From NCBI GenBank assembly GCA_013399855.1, contig VXAY01003846.1:1162530-1226529 (forward strand): a stretch of DNA of 64,000 nt. The letters run 5' to 3'. The notes under the pieces were generated by a model. That model searched no databases. It was not told the origin of the DNA and saw nothing but the letters and a program-made list of their open reading frames with translations. The stretch is from Oxyruncus cristatus (taxonomy: Eukaryota > Chordata > Aves > Passeriformes > Cotingidae). The stretch's first letter is position 1. Each line of letters starts with the position of its first letter. Below are positions 25,291 to 38,000 of this stretch, one piece after another. The position numbers and the translations under genes are program-made.

Positions 25291-27559
25291 GCATCATTAC
25301 TTAAAAATTATAACCTTACTTTGTGCTCTACCACCTGTGCTTAAGGAGAATAGTGCATCTAGACTCAAGCCTAGTTGTGAATATGTATCAAAGGTTTTAT
25401 ACATAGTTGACAAAAAACCTTATTTACCAAGATATATTTCCTTTATCCAAAGCTAATAACTGGTTTAATTTGCATCAGCTTCAGACAGTAAGTGCAAAGC
25501 TGACACTGAGATTTTGCCTTTCCTGAGTGAAAAGAGGCAGGTGAAAGAAAAAGAAAAAAAATAACAACAGTTGATTTTAGAAAAATTCTAACTGGATAGT
25601 GTTCGTTTTTCCTGAAGAAAATTCTTGCTCTATTTGTAAGACAGTTGATCTTGACTTCTTTTTTGACATGTCATATAATTTTCTGAAAAGACACAGCATA
25701 TCTTGAAATTGATGTTGAAGTATAAAAACTGTAATACTGCCTTACTCGGGGTTGAGTTAGAGCAGCAATGTGCAATATGTTGGCAATGCCTAATAACTTC
25801 TCAGCTACATATTCTTATGCCTTTACACATGGATGGTACATTACCCATCAGCAAGAGGTCTCCCATATGAGGTAACATGCTTTGATGTTTAAAATGCCTA
25901 CAGGTAAGTTGGACTATTTGAACCTGATTATATTTAGTGCTTATTGTATTTGAATAGAAAGTGGGTGTCTTTTTTTTTTTCCAAAATTAAAATATACAGA
26001 TGTCTTTTTGCCCTTATATATTTTTGTTAGTGACGTTTGACAAATAACTCATTTTCACTGTACTTGCCTGATTTGTATCAATGTTTCAGGAATGTGAAGT
26101 AGCTCTTGCAGCCCTCTTAGTAATAAGAGTAGTGTTGGATATGAAAGAGCACAAGGATAAAATTATTTTTTTCATCATTTGTTAAAAAGCTACAAATACG
26201 TTTTAGATCTAGGTAAATATGCTACTTGTGTAAGATAAATATTATCTTGAACATGACTGTAATTTGAAGTTCAAAGAGAGGAGTGTAGACTCTGTTCCTC
26301 TATTCCTACCATCAGCAGAGTTAAATATTATATAGCTATACGTAGAAATGACAGACCCTTCATATTAGGACCCATGGAATAACAGAAGGAAAATACTGAG
26401 CTAACTCTTCAACTTGACAGTCATTTTGCGAACTTGCCTACTGGTTTTCAGGAATACTGACATTACTCGGGTTTCCTTATAAGAAGCGGAATGACCCAAG
26501 AGTCCTATATATTTATGTGTATATAAGATTTTTTTTCAGTATAAACCAGACACAATATAGGACTTAACAGTACCATTTCCCAGATTTTATGTGACCAGTA
26601 AAACAAGCTGTTTGGAAGTTAAACTCTCTACTCAGCTCTTGACATCTCTGTACATGATGACCAGTATCACCAAAAGAAAACACCCTCTCAAACACAAGTA
26701 AAGGAATATAATTTTTCTACTTGTCCTCTTGTTGCATGCTATACCTTACAGATCTACAAGAAAGTATAGTTTTATGTGAAAAACCATCCACAAGTTACAA
26801 CAGATGTTCAGATGGAAACATCCTAGGAAATTTTCACCACAGGATACAAACCTACCAAGAATCACAGAAAGGGTAAGTCATATAAAAAGTTAATAGTGTC
26901 TGAGAAAATAGTGCTGGATTTTTCAGAAATAGTATATTATTGCAGGTCAATACTCCCTAGATTCATAAGCTTTTAACATCTCCACGTGTACTGCTTTACT
27001 CTGCCCAATTATGTATCTTTTGTTCTTTGTAGACTATCTTTAATTGGAAAATTGTTTAATAAATCCTTACATTTTATCTCATCAAAGAGAGACATAGCAT
27101 GTGTAAATATTCATTACCACTTCATGTTTAAAACCACTTTGATAAATTAACTTCATAACCTTTAGAGAACAGGAAGAGACAGGAAGCCTGGATGTAGCAG
27201 AGATGGTGCATAAAAAAATGGAATAAAAAAAATGTAACTCAACACAGTCATTTGAAAACGTGCTTAGAAAGATTCTGATTGTGTCTACTAGTCAAGAGGA
27301 GAGTCGCATCAGCTCTCTTAGAGTAGAAGATGAATTATCTTCTTGAGCTGCCAATCTTACTTTTCTGTCTGTAGATGTAGCTTTGGCCACTGGCTCAATA
27401 TAACTTGAAGGTCACTGTGAATCTTAATCTTGTGGATATTTAATAACTACAAACAATGACATACTGTAGGAAAATTCAGCTGTCCTAGACAAGCAGCAGA
27501 TAATATCTCTGCCTGTTGCCTACTCCTCCCACTAGCACACCAAGCACTAGTCATCTAGG
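25291..27559. other. AT-rich noncoding DNA
   Basis: No gene or mobile element recognised. No open frame reaches 60 codons anywhere in 25291-27559, making this one of the emptiest parts of the window. A T run lies at 25970-25980. Confidence 0.55.
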
Positions 27560-28312
27560 TCTTTTCTGACAGCGTGTCTTAGTCCAAATTTTACAACAGT
27601 CTGGTCTCATGTAAATACTGTCATGATAATTTCTTGAGCTTGTTTCTTCAATCCCTTAAAGGATCAAATTTTTTCTTTTTTCTACATCTTTTCCCACATT
27701 TGTTATGTTAGGTCTGAACGGCTTGCCTTCAACACTAGGTTACTTCAGACTCTGTCTCCACCCCTCAATATCCTCCCCGTTCACACCTGAGTCTTCACTA
27801 TTCAATTCTTGTATCTTCAGTTACTTTTGCACTTTCTCTCCCTCTGCTCTTCATCCTGGGTAAAAGCCTCCTGTAACTACATACACAGCTACTTTATCAG
27901 CCTCCTTTCATTCCCTCCTTAAAAATCTCTTCTTTGGGGCCATAAATCTGAGCAAACGGCTGACAGCAATTATGTGAATGTGCTTTGACCCCTATCAATC
28001 TCAGTGACCAATATTGTCTCATTTTCTCCCTTGTATTCCCCATATGTCCATATGTATCTGTTGTCTCTTATCATATTTCAGATACATCTCCATAATATTT
28101 ACAAAGCTAGCTGCAGAATGGAGAGAAAATATCTGAAATATCTTTAAATAAAATTATTTTATCATGAACAGTAGTCTTCTGTACAGTAGAGACATATCCT
28201 TAAATTGTAAGCTTACTGAAGCAGAACCTGCTTTTTTGGCAGGAGTAGCATCGTTTCAGCTTGTAAATGGGTCTCCTAAGTACCAAGGCAATGCAAATAA
28301 TTACTAATAATG
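27560..28312 (+). mobile_element. Ancient L3/CR1-like LINE, 3' region with tail
   Basis: From about 27700 the text follows the end of an old amniote L3/CR1-like LINE. The clearest parts are 'ccctccttaaaaatctctt', then 'gaccaatattgtctcattt', then 'tatctgttgtctctta' (to about 28080). The characteristic 3' tail 'aaattgtaagcttactgaag' lies at 28202, with a ggtctcctaagtaccaaggc-like end and a final aaataattactaataat run. The 5' boundary is uncertain. About 115 bp (28083-28198) that do not belong to the consensus interrupt the element between the 'tcttat' segment and the tail. The copy is strongly decayed and encodes nothing intact. Family name is from memory. Confidence 0.7.
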
Positions 28313-29284
28313 CCAACAAAAAAACATCCTGTTACCAGACAAGCTGATTAGCAGCTGAAGCAAAAGTAGAGGTCTTGTCTGCATGAAGTGTTGAGAAACA
28401 AGCAAATAAAATATTCTATATCACTGTGTACCAGCCCTCTTCAAGGTTTGCTTGTGCTAATGCTTAACAGCATAAGCACATCATGCAATTTCTTCTGCTT
28501 TAATTAGAGATCTGTGAGGAGTGAATTCTCTAGAGATAAAACTTCTGCTTCTCCTATCCACTAATTATCTGATTTTTCTTTGAAAATATATTTGATATTA
28601 GAATCTACTGTTCTTGAGGAGGAAAAAAAGTTACTCTGACCTTTGATGTGACATAGTGCATAGTGAATGACTATAGGGAACATGATGAAATGTAGGTAGA
28701 ATGGCCTTTGGAGGCTCAGATATACAGCACATAAATAGAATTACATGAGGAATCTTGAGAGATTAATCATCTTTTTTGCTAATTTTTTTTTAAAAGTATT
28801 AATGTCAATTTAATTGCAAAACACTCGATGCTGTTATTCTGTTTATTACTGAAAAAAACTTACCAATTGTTTTAAAAGAGAGTTGGACATTGTTATTCCT
28901 TTCTATTTTTACATTGTATGAGAAATATTTCAGATGCTGATGCACCTTATAAGAACCTCTAAAAAGAAGGCTGAAGGGCAAAATTAATTTTGGCAAAAGT
29001 AAAAAGAATGGTCAGTATTAGAAAGAAGATAGTACTGACAAGATAACAGTGATTAGCAGCAGCTAGGTGTTACTGTTCAGATAGTGTCCTAAGTACGAAT
29101 TCTGTTGATCAAAACAAGTTATCTGCCAGTTTTGGTGATATTAATATTTCCACATTTTCCTCCATAAACCTGGATTAATCAGGTTTGACAGTTGCTATAG
29201 GAAATTTATTTACAGGGGTCCTTGCTGGAGTAGGGCGGTTAGGACTCTGTTGCTGCAGTATAAATTCTCCTTCTGAGGCAGTCC
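28313..29284. other. AT-rich noncoding DNA
   Basis: No gene or transposon recognised. The only open frame above 60 codons (minus, 28805-28996) has no features. Confidence 0.5.
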
Positions 29285-29975
29285 GAACAAGATGGCAGTA
29301 CCACTGATGGCCAGTCACCACTTGCTGGTGGCAGGCAGGTCAAACAGTCTGCTGTCCAGCGCTGGCCCCAAAAGCTGTGTTTGCTTTGCCCTCGGCTGCA
29401 CGCTGCTCAGCCTTGAAGGGAGCTGGAGGAAGCAGATGCCCCTCGGGCTTGGTGACTGGACCAGCTCCTGGAGCTGCTAATTTGATGCCCCCTCAGGCTG
29501 AAGAGAGCATGGTCCCCCTTCACTTTCCTCAGGGAGTGCCTCTAACCGCTAAGCTATTACATTGCCCCCTCCTTTGGATTTATTTTTGAAATAAAACAAT
29601 GAGGTCTGCTCAAAGAGCAATTGCTAAGGCTTCCCTCAGGAGAGCCTTTGGGCCTAAGGGTCCCAAGTGGAAAAGGAGTGTCTGCTCACAGCTCAGACCT
29701 GGGAATCGAAATTCCAGAGGACAGAGAAGGGATAACAGACATGACTGGAATTTCCTATTAGCTATATATAGGAGATTCCCAGCTCCTTAGCAAGTTTGCC
29801 TTCACTATATGATTTTTTTAGGAGTATGTTTTGGAGGTGCCTAATTTTTCACCTAAATGGCTCTCAGAGGTTAAGTGTCTAGCTGAGGTCTTGGGACTCC
29901 AGCTAAGGGGTTAGAGGTGCCTAGCATGAGCAATAGTGAGAGTAGTAATAATAGACATGTACCCTGGGTCATACT
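29285..29975. other. GC-richer patch with fossil repeat pieces
   Basis: Base composition rises clearly over 29285-29720 compared with both flanks. The left part contains the tRNA-like piece listed separately. The right part (29830-29935) has 'ggtgcctaatttttcacc', 'aggttaagtgtctagctgag' and 'ggttagaggtgcctagca', which resemble the GGTGCCTAA-type motifs of old turtle and crocodilian repeats. Short open frames (62-70 codons) run through it on the plus strand without family resemblance. It is probably a composite of decayed repeats, not a gene. Confidence 0.4.
29485..29570 (-). mobile_element. tRNA-derived SINE-like fragment
   Basis: On the minus strand the sequence TAGCTTAGCGG at 29546-29556 fits the RNA polymerase III A box (TRGYNNANNNG) exactly. 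It continues TTAGAGGCACTCCCTGAGG, like the old sauropsid tRNA-SINE text 'TTAGAGCACTCACCTGGG'. The downstream 'ttcagcctgagggg' also fits that family. No intact B box is visible, so it is not a functional tRNA gene. Confidence 0.45.
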
Positions 29976-30249
29976 CTTTATCTTCACTCTGATTTATTAA
30001 TTATCTTGATTCTGATAAATTATGACTCTTTTCAGAGGTCTCAGGAAGAGGACATTAAGATACAGGGGAAATTTTAGCTTTATTATTAGACAGCGTCAGG
30101 TGGACACTCACCCTGATGACTGAACTCTTTATATGACAGTCACTGACTTCATAAATTTCTGACCTCTCCTTAATGCACAGCACTTTTGTAAACCAGGTAG
30201 AGGACCAAAACCGTAATTTCATGCTTAAGAAATCTCAGCCAGAGGCCTT

Positions 30250-30282
30250 GCATCAGTTTTGCATCAGTTTTACATCAGTTTG
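30250..30282 (+). repeat. Three-copy 11-bp tandem repeat
   Basis: Units gcatcagtttt, gcatcagtttt and acatcagtttg lie head to tail; the first two are identical and the third differs at two positions. The 11-bp period is close to one helical turn. Confidence 0.9.
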
Positions 30283-30902
30283 ACTTCCTGAACTTCCGGT
30301 GTTACTCCTAATACATACTGATTGGATGAGATCTAAATCTGGCCCATAATACAGCAGATAGTTCAGTTTACTACCCTCACCTCTTTGTATTCCAGTCTTT
30401 AAAATAATGTTAATGTATTTATGAGGAAGACATAAAAAAACCCACTGTAAAAGTACTGCGTAATGAATGCTTTCCTTTAGATAAAGTATATACATATAAA
30501 ATAAAACAGACTTACTCACTTGAATAAATTTCACAACACTTTCACAGAAGTAGGAGCATTTACTACGAAACTGCAGTGTATTTTTATTCCTCACTCTTTC
30601 CATATAAATGATCTTGCCCTTGGAGGTTAGAATTGTTTTTACGTGCCCTGTGAGCCAGTCAGGTCTTCTAGAAGCTACCAGCAGCCAGACAGTTTTCAGG
30701 GATGCGAGTTTGCATGACTGGCTTACACAGAAATCATAGCTCCAAATTAACAGGGACAGTTAATGATATTTGTACAGACAAGGCCACTTTGTCTGATAAA
30801 ACGTAGATACCTACATTCAAAAGAGGGAGTTAGAGAGTCTACTTTCCATCACTGCCTAACTCTGATGGCCAGAATGAAAGCAGATAAGTGGGACAGCAAA
30901 TC

Positions 30903-30972
30903 TTTAGCTTATTGATTAAGGACACCAGCATGTTGTGTGTGAGATCTGGATTTTGATCTGTGTTCACTGGAC
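30903..30972 (+). mobile_element. tRNA-derived SINE head, decayed
   Basis: The order tagcttattgattaaggac, then 'gtgagatctggattttgatc', then 'tgtgttcactg' parallels the tRNA head of old amniote SINEs (A box like TAGCTCAGTGGTTA, B box like GGGTTCAAATCC). The spacing between the two boxes is about 35 bp, as in a tRNA gene. Both boxes carry substitutions and no acceptor-stem pairing is obvious, so this is a fossil, not a tRNA. The body downstream (31050-31240) is GC-richer but unrecognised. Confidence 0.5.
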
Positions 30973-31503
30973 TATTTATGCCTTGTTGCATTCAATGGTC
31001 TGGGTGAATAACAAACAAATAGAAAAACGAGACCAGACTGTGAGAGGAGGCCCCTGACTTCTCCTTGGGTAGGCACCACTGGAGACCACCAAGGGCCACC
31101 GCTGCCCTGCAGAGCCAGACTGTGGATCCTGAAAGGCTGCCTGCCTCCAGTGAGGCAGCACAGCTGCTGGGGGTGTCTTCTGTTGGAGTCTTGGAGTCTT
31201 CCTTCTGGAGCTCAAGAACCACTCAAGGACTGCCGAGGGAACTGAAAAACAATTTCACTGATGACCACTAGGAAAAAGATGCACTGTGCTATGAGAAAGG
31301 AATAGACTTAGTAATTTCGTGTTAGCCAGAAGAGCAATTCTAGGCGTTGCTGGGACTCAGCTGGGCATGGTCTCTTGGCCTTGAAAGCTTCAGAAATAAA
31401 ACTTTGAGCCATAGCCTTGGTTTCCTACTGAGTTTGAAAGCATAGTGCCCTGCCTTGTAAACCACTGCTTGTCTTCAGAAATGACACAGGAAGCTGGGCA
31501 CAA

Positions 31504-31742
31504 TAATCATAGAATGTTTTGGGTTGGAAGAAACCTTAAAGATCATCTAGTTCCAAACCCCTGACATGGGGAACGACACCTTCCACTATACAAGGTTGTT
31601 CAGAGCCTCATTCAGCCAGGCTTTTAATACTTCCAGGGATGGGGCATGAACAACTTCTCTGGACAATCTGTTCTGGTGCCTCACTACCCTCACAGTAAAG
31701 AATTTCTTCCTAATATCCAGTCTAAATCTCCCCTCTTTCAGG
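31504..31742 (-). mobile_element. CR1 LINE, 3'-terminal fragment
   Basis: The plus strand carries the textbook reverse complement of an avian CR1 end: 'aatcatagaatg', 'tttgggttggaag', 'aaccttaaagatcatctagt', 'gacaccttccactatacaag', 'acttccagggatggggcat', and 'ctcacagtaaagaatttctt'. About 240 bp of 3' region is present in the minus orientation, with moderate divergence. It is noncoding and 5'-truncated near the 'cccctctttca' segment. Confidence 0.96.
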
Positions 31743-33784
31743 ATAGCACACGCATGTGTACTCTGGCTTACTCTCCTAGGGTGAGTGGGACATCTTAGCC
31801 AGCAAGATGCCTACATTTTATTTATTACTGTGGTTTTGAGTATCACATGTTGTTAAACCTGAGACTACCTACACATTTCAGCTGGGGTCTAGAAAGCCAA
31901 GCTCTAGAATAACATTTCATCATGCTGCTGGAAGAGATGTAGCCCATGATAGGTTTAGGTGAATTTACCTTGTCTACTTCACATGCTGTTTGAGGCAGAT
32001 TGCCTTAAGCTACATAAAGTCTGATTAGTCTGATCTTTTCAGCATGATGTGCTTAATTGAGTAATGCTCCACAGACTTAACTACGTCAGTCATGAACAGA
32101 AGTTAAGATAAATCATGAATGACTATTTTGTCGTAAGGTTTCTGATTAAAAAATTCAAATTTTACATCACCTTTTGTGATGCTGGCCCAACTACTCTTAC
32201 CAAAAACACTTTGAAAGAGAAGCAGAACTTTAAGAAGCAGAAAAATTTAAGAAAACCACAAAAGACAAAAAATGACAACTTTGATATCCTTGATTATAAA
32301 TCGTGTAATTTAGAAAATTAACTCTACCCCAACCAAAACTGGCACAAGCATCATGGTTGTAATGTTACTGGCAGCAATTACTGGGAATACATTCAAATCT
32401 CTTTTCTTTCTTTCTCTCAGACACTATCTTCATTTGGGTGCATGTTAATGCATAACATGATAGCCCTGGTATGCATCTACAGAATTTAGTATGACAAAAA
32501 TCATTGTCCGTGTCATGTGCTTAACTGAAAGTTGCATGATATGATCTTGAATGAAAAAAAAAAAAGGAAATTAACCACGGACACAAATATATTAATTGAC
32601 TTAATAATTTAATAAAGTCAGTTATGTTTTCTGATAATGCATTCTACTATTCTATCACTGTCCCAGCTGTTTGAAATCTTTTGAGGGCCACATAGAAGGA
32701 AAGGTGTGCAGATCTGGGGAAGGATGGAGGATAGATAATTCTTGGAGAAAACTCAGCATGTTGAGTTATGCTGTTATGCTGCTTAACATAGGAACTTGAT
32801 TTACGTGTTTCTTAAGCATATGTGGGAGAGATATTCTGTAACTTAGTCTAATACATGAAGTAGCAATAAGAGTTTTTTCTGTGAAAACAAAGAATATCCA
32901 GCTATTATTGCTAAAATGTCAAGTTTTACAGTCTTAGCTTAACAATGATTTTATTGTCTTTCTTTTGGTTACCAATGACAGCAGAAAAGGCCTGGCTCCC
33001 TCAATCTCGAGGTTTTTTGCAAAGTAGTAAAATAAAATGATGAACAGAACACTGATGCAGGGATGAATCTGTCTTTCTGGTTATGGAGAGTGTACTATGG
33101 TCATGGTCATCTTTGAGGATGCTTCTTCCTAACTCAAAAGCTCCAGGTTCCTTCTTGTTATCCTATAAAATAGGCAGTTCTGTTGCTCAGTGGCCTTCTA
33201 GGTGTGAGATCCGCCTTTCTAGTGGTTTTCAAAGTGTTTTACAAAAAGGCAAGAGTTCTCACATCAGCAAGATATTTTCTTCCACAATCCTGTTGTGGGC
33301 ACTAGAGAAGAGAATGTTTTTCAGAACTTCTCACATTTTTCCAACTTCTGCCATAATTTGTAACAGGAAGGTCCAGCCATATGAATTTATCTTATTCTCC
33401 TTTTCTTTCTCAAGATATAAGAGTGCACATAGAAGGGTGTTTCTTAGCATCCCAAACAGTCATGGTAGAGTTAGTCATCTCTTGCTCTATTGGGTCTATT
33501 GGATTATTGTAAGTAACAAAAAAATTACTGGCAAGGGCATTAGAAAGATACTAAAAAAAGAGAGGAAAACAACTCAAGTTGTTGAACTAATGCAAATACT
33601 TTAAAAAAAAATTGAAATTATAATTTTAATTATTTAGAAATAAATTTAGGTTCAGTCATCTTTTGAAGGAGTAAGAACAAACCAGAGATATCATACAATG
33701 TAGTGTTACTTCTAACTCTACTTTTACTTCTTCTTTTTAAATGAAGAAGCAATTATGGCATGGTTAGCGCTACTAAAACTATAA
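31743..33784. other. Noncoding DNA with the longest open frame
   Basis: No gene or mobile element recognised. It includes the longest open frame of the window, 173 codons on the plus strand at 33083-33604. Its conceptual protein has no recognisable domain, no signal peptide and a basic Lys-rich tail. No splice or promoter context supports expression. A 12-base A run is at about 32555-32566. Confidence 0.5.
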
Positions 33785-33842
33785 GGGCCAGATGGAGCTC
33801 TTCACTTGTGTAAAGTCTGAAATACAAAGACTGAAGTAAATG
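33785..33842. repeat. Possible fossil amniote palindromic repeat
   Basis: The text gggccagatggagctcttca followed by 'cttgtgtaaagtctgaaat' and 'gactgaagtaaatga' parallels an old sauropsid element with the order GGGCCAGATTCTGCTCTCA, then CACTTGTGTAAATCC, then TTGAAGTCAATGG. Only one end is recognisable and the identification is from memory. Confidence 0.4.
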
Positions 33843-34359
33843 ATACAGTAAAAGCTTGTTAGTTTTCATTCTGTTAATCTGTCCGCTGCATAATTAACAC
33901 ACAAAAAGACATTCTCTTCACAGCTTCTCAGGAACAAGAACATTTAATACGGGTTAGCATCTTAATTATTATATGATGGTACACAATATATGACTATTTT
34001 GCTATATAAAATTATATCACTATATATTTTTATAAATTATAGGTACATTCATATGTATAATATTTTTTAAAAGAGTGATCGGAATGTTTTTTGGAGTTTT
34101 TTTCTGTAATTACTTCTTTTTTTATATAAGTATTTCCCGGTCATGAAACACAGGCATAATATACTCAGAAACTTCATCTCCTTCCCTGTGAATCCCTATC
34201 CAGCTTTTATTAATTAAGTTGTTAGACCATAGAGGTCAATAAGTGTAGGTGTTAGCAGTGACTAGTCTCTCGTGCTTTCTTCTTTGTTTTCTTACGCGAG
34301 ATATGGGAGGCCACTCAGGAACTGTGTTTCCTACTGCTCTAAGCAGACATAGTAGGGTG

Positions 34360-35006
34360 AGTGGCTGGCTGGATATAAGACAGCAGTGTGCCCAGGTAGC
34401 CAAGAAGGCCGATGGCATCTTGGCCTGTATCAAGAATAGTGTGACTAGTTGGACTAGGGAAGTGATTGTCCCATGGTACTCTGCATTGTGATGCTGCAAC
34501 TCAAGTCCTGTGTTTAGTTTTGGGCCCTTCACTTCAAAAAGAACATTGAGGTGTTGGAGCATGTACAGAGAAGGGCAACAAAGCTGATGAAGGGTCTAGG
34601 TAACCTGTATTATGAGGAGTGGCTGAGGGAACTGGGTTTGTTTAGTCTGGAGAAGAGGAAGTTTGGGGGGACCTTATTGCTCTCTACAACTCCTTGAAAG
34701 GAGGTTGTAGAGAGGTGGAAGTCAGTGTCTTCTACCATGTCTCAAATGAAGGGATGAGAGGAAATGTTGCACCAGGGGCAGTTCAGATTAGATATTAGAA
34801 AAAAAAAATTCCTCTGAAAAGTGATTAGGCATTGGAATAAGTAGCCCAGGGAGGTCATGGAGTCACCATCTCTAGAAGTCTTTGAGAGGCGTCTAGTTCG
34901 GGTGCTTGGGAACATAGTTTAGGGGTGATTATAGTGGTACTGGATTGAAAGTTAGATTAGATGACCTTGAAGATCTCTTCTAAATCTTAATCATTCTGTG
35001 ATTCTG
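34360..35006 (+). mobile_element. CR1 LINE, 3' third (about 650 bp)
   Basis: This is the best-preserved CR1 of the window. It runs from the 'agcagtgtgcccaggtagcc' segment, which lies in the region corresponding to the end of the reverse transcriptase ORF. It then passes 'ttttgggcccttcacttc', 'tacagagaagggcaacaaag', 'gaggagtggctgagggaact' and 'agtctggagaagaggaag' to the 3' untranslated end. The end has a terminal attctgtgattctg 8-mer pair on the right. Frameshifts and stops, and an A run at about 34799-34808, leave no intact frame. An internal self-complementary stretch at 34680-34713 (ctctacaac...gttgtagag) belongs to the family. Retrotransposition needs factors from an intact element; this copy is inert. 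Confidence 0.96.
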
Positions 35007-38000
35007 AGCCCTATTTAGCCAATATTGGTAACTATGTTACAAGTCTAGGCTAGTAGCTACGATCTTCGAGAAATTTTCAGAATTGAGAACAGCCTAGGTT
35101 ATCTACTGAACCCTCCTAGGTAGCTTTGAAAATCGTTCCACCAAAGTCCGGTAGCCTTTTGATGATACAAGGACAACTGATTTACCTATGTAAGATGTAA
35201 TTGGCATACTCTTAGAAGACCTGATTATTATTGGCTTTAAACCAGAACATACTTCTTCCCAACCTAAAATATTTTGAAAATTTTCATTAACAGAACTGCC
35301 TCCAGGGAATAGGTCTATATTCATAGAGCACAGATTTTGGTGGATCAGATGTTAGATGTGAGCTTGAGTCCTTCTGCATTTATTTGATTTCAGCTGCTGA
35401 CGGTAATGATTATTTTTAATAATTCAAATAATTTCAAGTGAGATAAAGCCTGAAATATGACTCTGGTTCTTCTGCAACAGTTGCTCATTCAGTCATTATA
35501 GTCAGTCACTCTTTTTCTCAAGAATTACTAGAATGGTAGTGAAAAAGTTTCAAAATTATTCTACATGACTGCACCATAAAACAAAATTAAAAATATCATA
35601 CTGTGATTATACATGAGGTAAAAAAAAAAAAAAAAGTGGTTTTGTCCGCTGTCCAGAAAAAAATAATCTTTCCAACAGGTCTACTTAAATTTGATGACAG
35701 CAGGAATATGGACAAAACTGTCTACATTTTCAATAGGAGTGACATTTGGAAGCACAAACAGAATATTCAGTGACATTGGGAAGAAATTTGATGAATTGCA
35801 CTGCCCCTTGTGATGTAGTTTCAAATGCATAAGGCCAAAGAACATCAATAAGTCTGAGTGGTCATCATCTCTCTAGAGAACCAGATGCTGCTGGCTTGCT
35901 CTTAGCATATGCCCTCTGCTAGACAAGCCATTGACAAACAATGGCAGTCTTGCTTCCTATCTGTATTTTACACTGAAAGAGGTTGTGATAAGACAGCTCA
36001 GTCTAAGTGCCCTGAGCCTCCATACTACTTGGGAATAATTTTGACAGTTTTGGTAGAAGAGAGTGCAGAAAGTGTGCCTAATATTGTCAGCAACTTTCCA
36101 TGTGTGATTGAAAGAAGGAGCTTGAAAATGTCCATATTGTTATGTCAGCAAGGTAGTTTTTTTTGTTACTGAAGCAAAATTAGCCTCCATTGGTTCCAGG
36201 ATGGGAAAGGCCCTTCAAGGGCTCCATTGCAAATTTCATGCCAAATACTGTAGTGCTCTTAGAGATCTATTGAGCTGAAATTATATGCTGGCTTCTATGG
36301 ATCTGGCTTTTGTACCTAGATGAGCCATTCAGCAGGGATACCAAATAGGGAAAAAATACATCTCTGTTGAAACAAGAAGGTGTCTCCCTGGCTGGGCTCT
36401 GGGTTCATGTATGCATACACGCATTCTGCCTTTTATCAGTGATCCAAGAACCACAGAACTGCAGCAGAAATGGTGCTCCTAAATAGCTGTGGAAAACATG
36501 GATTAATTTTAAAAAAATGAAACTTGTCTTGCAGCTAGCTTAATGATGGTATATTTCTTTAACCATTGGCACAGAAGATCAGCACAGACACTCTTGTTCC
36601 CACATACTTGGATGAGAGGCTGACCTATTGTACTCAAACGTGATGCACATACTGATTCTCAGCATGCCAACACTCATGACCATCTGCTAAGGTGGCACTG
36701 TGCCCACCACAAAGGTGGGATGCCATTCTCAAGAGGCCTAGGTGCCAATTGCCTATAGATTTAAAAGGATGGTTCAGAGAACACAAAAAGTGGCACTTTC
36801 TTTGTGGGTGTTCTTTCTGGTGCCACAAACTGGTTCAAATATTTTTTGCCCGCGTCAGCCAAAATTTTGCTTATTCTGCCTGATAGCGAGTATCATCAGA
36901 AATATGGTCTTTGAAATGATTCACAGACAAAATTCCAGACAGAAAAAAAGTTCTTAAAAATGTTGCCAGACGGAGTCAGAAACCACAACATAGAAACTCC
37001 CCCAAAGTTACCCCTACTTTTAAAAAGGAACAATTAGAAAACAGCTGAAAGCACAAAAGCTAAGAAACAAGCATCTGGAGGAGTGGGGAGAGATCCAGCA
37101 CACCCACTGCTGGGACATGGAGCTTCATACAGCTGTGTCTCTCCCTTCTCAGAGCTCCTTGCTTTATTTTGGAAAATGCAGTTTCTTTCAAATCAAAGTG
37201 GTTGCACACAAAACTCAGTATGCAATCAGTCAGATTTTCAAAAGACTCTATGTATACCAAAACAAACGTAATATTTTTCTCCAGGAGAAATGAAAAAGAA
37301 CTGGGATGGGGTAGTAATATGATTCTCAGATCCCTTAAGCTTGTTTCACCTTTTTCTTTTCGCTTAGTCAGCTTTTAAGGATAGGAAATTTTAGTTTACT
37401 AAAAGTTTTTGGACTTCCAAAGTCTTCTGAATCTTTCTAGAAGCAAACACCGTGCTGTGATATTAAATGTCTGGATATTGATAAATTTGTATCAGAAACA
37501 CCCTTCTGTGGGAAACACATGGTGTTGGGAAATTACAAAGGTTAAGGCTCTGCTGGAGGCGTTGTAACTGAACACATTAAGGGTCACTGGAGAAGAAAAA
37601 TTAGGAAAGTCAGCACTCGTAAAATTGAGGGGAGGCAGACTTAGATGAATCTTTCTGCTGAGCTTGATCTATTTAACAAATCTACCATTCCTCAAGTTGC
37701 CATCCAGATCACTGCCTTATCCATTTCAGTGTTATTGGATTCAAGTCCCCAAAGCCTGTCAGATGTGTTTGACTACCCAGTCGGTCACTGCTGAGGAAAG
37801 AGTGACATCCCACAGAAGGTCAGTGATTTTGAAGGGGTGTCCATTGCTTTACAATGAATTTTTGTCAAGTACATATGTTATACTTTTCACAATGAATGTA
37901 AGAAATGTTGTGATTCTTCACAGCTGAGCATTTTAACTTAGGGTTTAGCTTGCACATAGACAAACACGTCTGTACATATTTATTTTACAATATGCAGAGA

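Noticed and set aside
34236..34562. A 108-codon open frame on the minus strand.
   Set aside because: Most of it lies antisense to the CR1 copy and is a by-product of that repeat.
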